Positions 56,544 to 64,000 of a DNA stretch of 64,000 bases are shown in pieces. The translations under genes and the position numbers were made by a program. Each line of letters starts with the position of its first letter. The first letter of the stretch is position 1. The stretch comes from Phanerochaete sordida (Eukaryota > Basidiomycota > Agaricomycetes > Polyporales > Phanerochaetaceae). The stretch lies in assembly GCA_019973155.2 (NCBI GenBank), contig BPQB01000007.1:124001-188000 (forward strand). The letters run 5' to 3'. Below the pieces are notes generated by a model. It saw only the letters and a program-made list of their open reading frames with translations. It searched no databases and had not been told where the DNA came from.

Positions 56544-56925
56544 GGCGTCCGAGTGTCCAGAGGTGGCCCAGAGTCCAGAGTGTGCAGCAGAGGAAGACGG
56601 GGTGTGCCGGTCGTGAGCGGGGCAAGAGGAAGTTGCTATGGGGTCTCGTGAATCGAGCCGCGATCTCCACCGCCGCTTCTTAGACTGCGTCCGAAACAAC
56701 CCCCTCCGTCCGTCGCGCGCGCGGCGTGCCTACCGCTCGTTGCCCGCGCATCTGCGTGCGGCATGCGCGCTGCGCCAGACGTTGCGATGTGCATACCCAA
56801 TGCGGCGGCGGCGAGCCGCAGATGACGGTGCGGCGCGTCCTCGCACCCGGGCTCGCGGAAGTCGCCCGTGCGCCTTGCGCCGCACCTCTCACCCACACCC
56901 GCTCATCTCAGGATCGGCTGCTGCG
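56544..56925. other. Compact bidirectional promoter region
   Basis: 382 bp between divergent start codons of the SH3BGR-like gene (minus) and the LMW-PTP gene (plus). Very GC-rich with no TATA-like element. Open frames through it on both strands are probably composition artefacts. Confidence 0.5.
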
Positions 56926-57560
56926 ATGGCACCCTCTGCGCTGGTCGTCTGCCTCGGGAACATCTGCCGCTCGCCCATGGGCGAGGCCGTGCTCAAGCAC
57001 GTCGCGAAGGAGCGGGGCATCGACCTCCATGTCGAGTCGGCGGGCACCGCTGGGTATCATGTCGGCGAGGAGCCGGATGACAGGTGCGTACCCTGCGAGG
57101 TTGCCGTGCTATTAAACTGCGTGCTGACCAGGATGCACGACATGCAGGACCATCGCCGTGTGCAAGAAGGTGTGTTTGCATATCGTCGCCGTTTGATGTG
57201 AGCGATGTTCTCAGTCGTGTATACAGCACGGCGTGCCCATCAACCATGAGGCCCGTCAAGTCTCCTCCGAAGACTTCAAGAAGTTCACCCACATCCTTGC
57301 ATCCGATGAGGCGAACCTCCGCGCTCTGGAACGCATGAAGCCCAAGGACGCGACCGCGGAGGTCCGTCTGTGGGGCTCATACGTGGACAACAAGGCTATC
57401 GCAGACCCATACTACGGTGGCATGGTAAGTCTACCTCTCTAGTTTGAGAATTACAGCCTTCATATAGGCTGTCGTGCAGAACGGGTTCGAGCAGGTGTAC
57501 AAGCAGTGCGTGCAGTACAGCAACGCCTACTTGGACCAGGTGGTTGGCAGGCAGAACTAG
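56926..57560 (+). CDS. LTP1: Low-molecular-weight protein tyrosine phosphatase
   Basis: Cytosolic phosphatase. ATG 56926 starts MAPSALVVCLGNICRSPMGE. CLGNICR is the phosphate-binding CX5R loop with the nucleophilic Cys and Arg. Then VAKERGIDLHVESAGTAGYH and VGEEPDDR lead to a 22-nt exon encoding TIAVCKK. Next come HGVPINHEARQVSSEDFKKF and THILASDEANLRALERMKPK. WGSYVDNKAIADPYYGG carries the catalytic acid Asp in the conserved DPYY loop with its two Tyr. The last exon, AVVQNGFEQVYKQCVQYSNA, is the C-terminal helix, ending VVGRQN. All catalytic elements of the family are present and length is typical (about 160 residues). The stop at 57558 is only 142 bp from the convergent aldehyde dehydrogenase gene. 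Confidence 0.94.
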
Positions 57561-57702
57561 AGCATGCGCATCTAGACGGATTGTTGTAAGATATATACAG
57601 CGCGGCCGCAATCAATGCTGTTCACAACCTCCATGATCCATTTTCGAGTGTAATGCGCATATATTACAGCTTTGAAGCAAGTACGGTAACGTATTCATAC
57701 AA

Positions 57703-59932
57703 TTAGTGGTGAGTGGGCATGTCCACGGACGCCTTGTTGCCGATTGCGTCCTCAGCCTTCCAGAGCGCGGTGGTGGTCTTGTTCTGGGTGTAGAAGTCAA
57801 TACCGCTGCCCTGAACGTCAGCATCTGGACTAAATGTAGAGCTAAACGGTACTAACCCGCTGCCGTAGAAGGGAATGTCGCCAAGGAAGCTGGCCTTGTT
57901 GCCGCTCCAGGAGAACATGGGGAGTGGGACGGGGATGGGGACGTTGATGCCGACCTGGCCAACCTCGACCTCGACTTCGAACTTGCGCGCAGTGGCGCCG
58001 CTCTGCGTGAAGATCGCGGTGCCGTTGCCGTAGCGGTTAGAGTTGATGATGGCGAGGGCTTCATCGAGGGTCTCGGCAGTGAGGACGACGAGGGCGGGGC
58101 CGAAGATCTCCTCCCTGTACAGCGCATGAGCAATGTTCTGCGACGGAAGTAGCGCGGGCACGTACTGGTAGCACCTCATATCGGTGGTCGCCTCGATAAT
58201 CGTGGGGCCGACCCAGTTACCGTCCGGCAAACCCGAGACCTGGTGGCCACGGCCGTCGAGGACGATCTTGCCACCCTGCTCTTCGGCCGACGCGATCAGG
58301 CCTTCAATGCGAGACTTAGCGGCGGGCGAGATGACGGGACCGCTGGGGACAACGGTCAGCAGCAGTTAACTCCATGGGCGTAGTTGCTTACAAATCAGCG
58401 TCCTTGTCGAAGCCCTGGCCGACCTTCAGCTTCTTAGCGCGCTCAGCTAGCTCCGGAAGCCATTCACGAGCGTTGCCGACGAGGATGGCGACCGAGATGG
58501 CCATGCACCTCTGGCCAGCAGCGCCAAAGGCAGCACCGAGGAGGGAGTTCAGAGCCTGGTTTTTGTTGGCTGAAACAATATCTAAGTCACGAAATTGGGC
58601 TATCAATAGCAAGACACTTACCGTCAGGCATGACGACAGCATGGTTCTTCGCGCCGAGGTTAGCCTGAACACGCTTTCCAGTTTTGCGTCCTCTGTGGGG
58701 CATGTCAGTGAATTGTTAGCGCATAGCGGACTATTTGACCCACCGCTCGTATATGTGCTTGCCGGCCCTGTCACCGCCAACGAAGGAGATAGCCTTAATC
58801 AGCGGGTCGTCACAGATTCGGTTGACGGTGGGGACCGTGCCGTGCACAACGTTGACGACACCAGGAGGCAGACCAGCACGCTGGCACAGCTCAGCAATGA
58901 TCATGGCAGCACCCGGATCCCGCTCCGACGGCTTGACGATCAGGGTGTTACCTGTCGCGACAGCCATGGGAATCGACCAGAGCGGAATCATGCTACGCGG
59001 CGATTAGATCATAGGTGACGGGCACCAGAACGCAGCAAGGACTCACGCCGGGAAGTTGAAGGGAGCAATGCTATAATATTCGTGAGAACGGGCTCAGCGC
59101 GGGCAGAAGCCGAGTTCAACATACCTGGCGCATACACCGAGGGGCAGGCGGCGGTTGGAGGTATCCATATCCTTTGTCACTGGGAGCGCGTGAGCGAAAG
59201 CGGACGCCGGGATGCGAGACGCATACCCTCAATGTGGTTTCCGAGCAATGCGGTGGGAATACCGGTGCATGTCTCAACGACCTGCAGGCCACGGAGGAGA
59301 TCACCTTTGGCGTCTGCACAGGGCCAGTCATTACACGAACAGCCCGTATGTGAACTTAGGGACGAACCTGGGTACGTCTTGCCCTGCTCGAGGACAATAC
59401 TGCTGGCGATGGCATCTTCATGCTTGCGCAGAAGATGCTGCAGTCTAGGCACGAGGTTGGTCAATGAATTCAGAAGTATCCGGGGAGAGAACGGCTACGC
59501 ACTCCATGACGAATCGTTGACGTGTGAGCACCGTGGAGCGACTCCAGGTCTTGAACGCCTCTGAAGCAGCTGATACAGCTTGGTCAAATTCGGTGCCCGT
59601 TGTCTCTGGCACGCGCGTGAGCAGCGTCTGTGACGCCTAGAAAGCCAGTTGTCAGCTCAGTCCTCAGGACAGCTGTGACGAGCGCGTCGAAGCAGACATA
59701 CTGGGTCGACGACGTCAATCCAGTCAGAGGCTTTGCTCTCGACGAATTCGCCGCCAATGAAGTTCTTGGTGTTTCCGCCCGTCGCGCTGGTGCCCTGCCA
59801 TTCTGACGAGATCTTCTCGGCGCGCGAACGAGCTGCAGCGGTGAGACCGCTGAGGGGCGGGCGTGACGGGGCGGAGACGGCGTAGGAGCGCGTCTGGAGG
59901 GTGCGCAGACGGGGAACAGACCTGCGATGCAT
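57703..59932 (-). CDS. Methylmalonate-semialdehyde dehydrogenase, mitochondrial
   Basis: CoA-acylating aldehyde dehydrogenase (ALDH6A1 family) of valine, thymine and inositol catabolism: methylmalonate semialdehyde to propionyl-CoA. ATG 59932 starts an Arg/Ser-rich presequence ([20 protein letters not shown]), predicted mitochondrial. Exons then give [36 protein letters not shown] and [20 protein letters not shown]. The Rossmann part is [20 protein letters not shown], followed by [33 protein letters not shown], then [40 protein letters not shown] holds the catalytic Cys. [20 protein letters not shown] and [20 protein letters not shown] are the IPVPLP and substrate-pocket signatures specific to this subfamily. 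Stop at 57703-57705. A TATATAAA box lies about 50 bp upstream. Confidence 0.94.
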
Positions 59933-60481
59933 GGTCGTAGGAGGTATGGGTGCAGAGACAGCTCAGGCCAGGAGAGCAGGTTTATATACGGTGGACTCCC
60001 TGGGTGGACTCCTTCGGACGAAGGAGGTCCCCAGCCGGCTTCACGTTTCCGGGGTCATGGGAGCGGGGAAGAAGCGCGCCGCCGTCCGCGCTCACGTGGC
60101 TCTATACCCGGACCTCGCGTCGGCCCCGGCGCTGCCGCGCTCGGTCGTCCGTCGGGCCCAACAGCGAGCGCAGCATCCTCGACGGCGCGACACACAACGA
60201 GCAGCCCCGCATGCACGCGCACGGCATCCCGTTGCCGTGCGGCGTCCGTCCTGCTCGATATTATTTGCCCTCGCTAAGGCGTTATCCGTCACGTGGGACG
60301 CCTTTTGATTGATTTCGCCGCTATTCTTGACGACCACCATTCTCCTCTTCGTCGCCCGCTCGACGGCTTCGCCTCGAGACCTGGTTCCCTACACCCTACA
60401 TAATTCATTCTTTGCATCGGTCCCCGGCTCTCTGCCACCCACGCTCATTTTCACCTCTTGTCCTTGGCTCCGGCTGGCACG
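59933..60481. other. Divergent intergenic region
   Basis: 549 bp between the aldehyde dehydrogenase start (minus) and the KRE6-like start (plus). A pyrimidine-rich leader lies at 60320-60480. No gene recognised. Confidence 0.5.
59981..59988 (-). promoter_or_regulatory. Candidate TATA box of the methylmalonate-semialdehyde dehydrogenase gene
   Basis: TATATAAA on the minus strand, 49-56 bp upstream of the ATG at 59932. It is the best TATA match in the window. Confidence 0.45.
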
Positions 60482-62878
60482 ATGTCACAACCATATCAAT
60501 CCCCGTCCACTCACAACCTTCTGTCTCCATCTGGCCCAGGCGGCGCCCCGTCGATACGAACTGTCGCCAGCAATGCGTCTCTCGTGCGTTGCACCCCTTC
60601 CGTATTTTCCTAAATGTCTGACACGGTGCTACTTCTCAGCGGTCGCAGAGCGACTCGCGTTACGCTATAGCCAGCGAGGGTTCCTCCAGTCCTGTCCCTG
60701 CCTCGATCTCCGACAAGGTATGCGTCCCTGCCTCGTATTCAAAGCGCGCACACTCAATCATATCCTGGTCCAGTTCGCTATGTCGCCGGACCCATCCTCT
60801 TGGGGCGGTGATCTCTCACCGAGTTTCCGTGAGCCCGACGACGAGTTGCACAACCCTGACCCCAAGCGGGATCGCAAAAGTGACAAAGGAGGCACTATCT
60901 TCACCTCTCGAGGCATTGCGAACTTGGGATGTCTGTTCATTCTGTTTGGCGGTATGGGAATGCTCTTGTGAGTCGCACTGACCGTTGCTACGGGTCATCC
61001 TGGCTGATTCAAGTGCGTTATAGTGCTGGATACCCTCTCATCTCCCACTTCACCAAGAAGGAGCAAGCAACCCTGGGCGGCTTCAACCTTGGAGGCACCA
61101 ACGCCACGGGTCAGGTACGTGATAAACGCGTCTAGGATCTGCGGGCCGATCCCAACTTTATTCCCCAGGTGCCCAAGATGCCAGGTAACTGGGGTCTTGT
61201 CGACCTTGATACGCCCAAGGAGGTCTACTCCAAAGTCGACTACGTCAACGGGAAAACCTGGGAGCTGGTCTGGAGTGACGAGTTCAACACTGATGGCCGT
61301 ACCTTCTATCCCGGTGACGATCCTTATTGGGAGGCGGTAGATCTGCACTACTGGCAGACGAACAACATGGAGTGGTATGACCCAGCTGCCATCACGACGA
61401 GGAATGGATCACTCGAAATCACACTGTCGCAGAAAGAGACTCACGGGTTGGACTACCAAGGCGGCATGATGACAACTTGGAACAAGTTCTGCTTTACCGG
61501 AGGCCTTATCGAGACTTCGGTTGTTCTTCCCGGTGCCAACAATATTGTCGGTCTCTGGCCGGCTATTTGGACCATGGGTAACTTGGGACGCGCCGGTTAT
61601 GGTGCGAGTCTCGAGGGCATGGTAAGGGGCTATCTCCTCGGCCGACAGGAAGTAGTCGCTAACCCCTTGGGTTTATAGTGGCCTTACACATACGACTCTT
61701 GCGATGTCGGGACGGTCGCCAATCAGACTTTGAATGGTCTCCCCATCGCGGCAACCGAGAACGGAGACCCCACGGAGGGCGGCGTGCTCTCGTTCCTGCC
61801 GGGTCAGCGTCTGTCACGCTGCACTTGCCAGGGCGAATCGCATCCTGGCCCAGTTCACTCCGATGGCACCTACGTCGGCCGCGCCGCTCCTGAGATCGAT
61901 ATCTTCGAGGCTACGGTACGTCCTAGAGCGCTTGTGGAAAGTCAATGTGATGTCTCACATACCCCATATGGTAGATGGGCGGTGATCCGCTCCAAGGTCA
62001 AGTCTCTCAGTCAGGCCAGTGGGCCGTGAGTTCGATGTGTTATCCCCATTTGGAGTGTAAACTAACTGTGCTGATAGCCCTTCAACGCCGAGTATTCGTG
62101 GTTCAACACGTCGGCGAACCTCATCATTCCCAACACTACCCTCACCCAGTACAACACATACGTGGGCGGTGCTTTCCAGCAAACCTCCTCCGGTTTGACC
62201 TTCACGAGTAGGACTTTATTTCTGGAAAATGTATTGGTTACTGACATTGTGTGCAGACCAGGAAGCCTACGAACGCACCGGCAACCAGTATTCGGTTTAT
62301 GGCGTGCAGTACCAACCTGGCTTCGACGGTGCCGTACGTAGTCGAATTACCAAAGCGAGGAACGGAGAATTAACTTTGGGTTGCTCTCCAGTACATCGCT
62401 TGGATTGCTGATGGTAGGCGGGCTTGGCAAATCAACCAGGCTGGTATGGCTGCCGACCCTCGTGTCGAGATCGGTGCTCGCGCTGTGCCTCAGGAGCCGA
62501 TGGCAAGTCAACTCCTTGACTCATTAGGACTGCCTTATCTGACGTAACGATTGCTTCCAGTACCTCATCGCCAACTTGGGAATGTCGAGGAACTTCGGTT
62601 TTGTTGACCTCGATCACATCATCTTCCCTACGACGATGAAGGTCGACTATATCCGTGTCTACCAGGACCCGGACATGAAGAACGTCGGCTGCGATCCGGA
62701 TGACTTCCCCACCGCTGCTTACATCAACGAGTAAGTCCTACTGTCTCGCGAGGCACAAGCCGAACTCACTCTGGACTGCCCTAGGTATCTCGAGGCCTAT
62801 ACCAACCCGAACTTGACTACTTGGCGTAATGACTTCGGACAGCCGTTCCCCAAGAGCACCTTCCTCGGCCAGTGCTGA
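60482..62878 (+). CDS. KRE6: Beta-1,6-glucan synthesis-associated protein, KRE6/SKN1 family (GH16)
   Basis: Type II membrane protein of the secretory pathway needed for cell-wall beta-1,6-glucan. ATG 60482 gives MSQPYQSPSTHNLLSPSGPG in a short first exon. Exon 2 adds RSQSDSRYAIASEGSSSPVP, and exon 3 FAMSPDPSSWGGDLSPSFRE. The signal anchor is GIANLGCLFILFGGMGMLF, followed by AGYPLISHF. The lumenal SKN1/GH16 domain contains ELVWSDEFNTDGRTFYPGDD, YWQTNNMEWYDPAAITTRNG, GLWPAIWTMGNLGRAGYGAS and WPYTYDSCDVGTVANQT. The GH16 acid block is PEIDIFEA (Glu-x-Asp-x-x-Glu). Then come QYSVYGVQYQPGFDGAYIAW and KVDYIRVYQDPDMKNVGCDP, and the protein ends FPKSTFLGQC at the stop 62876. The domain order is complete. 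Many short introns, some splitting Gly codons. Confidence 0.94.
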
Positions 62879-63316
62879 TTTCTTTCACATGCAACAAGAT
62901 ACAAGATCCTTAGACTGCTCGCATCTTCATCATTCTGCATACAGTGCTTTCACTCATTCTCTGGCAACATTTTCAGGAGGCATACCCACATCACTGCATT
63001 GGATTCACACTAGGATATGGTCTCGTGCTTGTTCGGTGCATTTTTAATACGAGGTGAATATATAGATATTTCTGCATGCTCGTGTGCGGTGCGGTGCGGA
63101 CGTGTCAGGGGAGACCGCACGGGAAACGCCCGTCGTGGCGGAAGCGGGAACTGTTTAGCCGCCCGTGGGCTTCGCTCCTTCCATGACCTGCGTTTGAGCT
63201 TGTTGGACGGATGCTATGATCACTTGCTTTGTTTAACACCCCACCTCGACCTCGGAACAGTTCGACTTCGGACTCTCGTCTACGTCTGTGCTGCTTCACG
63301 CGACGGCCCTGTTGGA
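62879..63316. other. Intergenic region
   Basis: 438 bp between two plus-strand genes. No gene recognised. Frames open through the following ATG exist but look unlike the downstream protein. Confidence 0.5.
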
Positions 63317-64000
63317 ATGAACACTGCTGCCCAACATACTGTCGTCGATCCACATTTCAACATGAACGGTCTCCAAAACTTCTTCAGCATGCTCAACGGT
63401 GGGCTTGGCCTCGGCGGAAGCACACCTGCGGCCCCGTCGCCGAACACGCAACATCAGCAGCAACAAACGCAGTACCAACAGCCTCAGCAGACCGCGCCAA
63501 ACCTATTCTCCATCCTCGGCTTGCAGCAGAGTGGAAGCAGCTCGGCAGTCACGACCAATGGCGCGGCGAGCGGCGTCGGGGGACCGGTCGGTTCGTGCGC
63601 AACGGACGAGGACTTGCTCGTCAACGCGCTCCGCGATAGTGCCGCCAAGGGCTGGACGTATAAACAGGCTATCGAGAGCCTGCACGGAGTAAGTAGTCAC
63701 TTCACCATGAGCTTGTGGCGCGATGATTCTTAGGAGGTGCATGTAGGTACACAATCATGGCGCGAACGAGTGGAAAGACTACTACCTCGATCAAGTGCAG
63801 CGCATAAACACCCTGGTGTCCCAGCGAAACGGTGAACGTTCCGTAGCTGTGGCGAAGAAGCCTGTGATGGAGTCTATATCACGGGCAGACAGCTCCTCCA
63901 ACGTCCACAAGCACTCGAGCTCGTCCCCTGTCAAAATTAAGCGGGAGCGCGTCAGCGCTGTGGACCGTGGTCGGTCGTCAACCGCGAACGTAAAGGTCAA
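63317..64000 (+). CDS. Gln-rich protein with SANT/Myb-like helical segment (5' part; cut by window edge)
   Basis: ATG 63317 (MNTAAQHTVVDPHFNMNGLQ) starts a Gln/Ser/Pro-rich N-terminus. Then comes DEDLLVNALRDSAAKGWTYK, leading to QAIESLHG. An intron (donor near 63690, acceptor near 63747) joins this to a segment reading NNHGANEWKDYYLDQVQRIN. The pattern (acidic start, two helices, and a W-K-D-Y-Y third helix) resembles a Myb/SANT- or Rap1-Myb-like DNA/histone-binding helix bundle. The following stretch is Ser/Lys/Arg-rich (VHKHSSSSPVKIKRERVSAV), like a nuclear protein. The gene continues past 64000, so the catalytic or main domain, if any, is not visible. I infer a chromatin-associated protein but cannot name the family. 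Confidence 0.7.

Noticed and set aside
1..64000. tRNA, rRNA, CRISPR arrays, transposons, integrated viral sequence
   Set aside because: I looked for B-box-like GGTTCRA motifs outside genes, terminal repeats, transposase or polymerase motifs and regular spacers, and saw none I could support.

Overview
The window is nuclear DNA of a filamentous basidiomycete, most likely an Agaricomycete. Nearly every gene is split by short GT-AG introns (about 48-70 nt) with CTRAY-like branch sites. The gene repertoire is fungal: KRE6-type glucan synthesis protein, Zn2Cys6 regulator, RAC1, SHB17, YHM2, two P450s. There are no operons, CRISPR arrays, rRNA genes or transposons that I can see. Exon joins below were worked out by reading splice sites by eye and keeping frame; family names come from recognised motifs, not from a search.

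Layout. 1-14 kb: a M16 metalloprotease (cut by the left edge) divergent from prephenate dehydratase; two paralogous cytochrome P450s in inverted orientation (2.8-5.0 kb minus, 11.6-13.8 kb plus) flanking a small orphan protein, a calycin-like protein and an LCCL-domain membrane protein. 14-31 kb: a large type II membrane glycoprotein, the RAC1 GTPase, the SHB17 sugar bisphosphatase, a 1022-residue coiled-coil protein, an F-box protein, the YHM2 mitochondrial carrier and a Mpv17/PMP22 protein. 31-50 kb: TRAPP subunit TRS85, a WW-domain protein, a Trp/Gly-rich orphan, an NGL2-like nuclease, a multidomain RhoGEF, an OCIA-like membrane protein and a Zn2Cys6 transcription factor. 51-64 kb: a YjbQ-family protein, the CPSF30/YTH1 polyadenylation factor, seipin, an SH3BGR-like thioredoxin-fold protein, a low-molecular-weight tyrosine phosphatase, methylmalonate-semialdehyde dehydrogenase, a KRE6/SKN1 protein and the 5' end of a Gln-rich SANT-like protein (cut by the right edge).

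The genes are mostly independent housekeeping functions (amino-acid synthesis and catabolism, membrane traffic, lipid droplets, wall glucan, signalling, RNA processing); I do not see a biosynthetic cluster or a new multi-gene system. RAC1 and the RhoGEF could belong to one polarity pathway, but they are 22 kb apart and that is inference.

The most notable structure is in gene architecture. There are exceptionally small exons: two successive 3-nt exons in the YHM2 gene, 6-nt and 12-nt exons in the YjbQ gene, and a 14-nt exon carrying the oxygen-binding motif of a P450. Two introns use GC-AG ends. In the coiled-coil gene, keeping an unusually long last intron would swap the C-terminus for a hydrophobic tail anchor.
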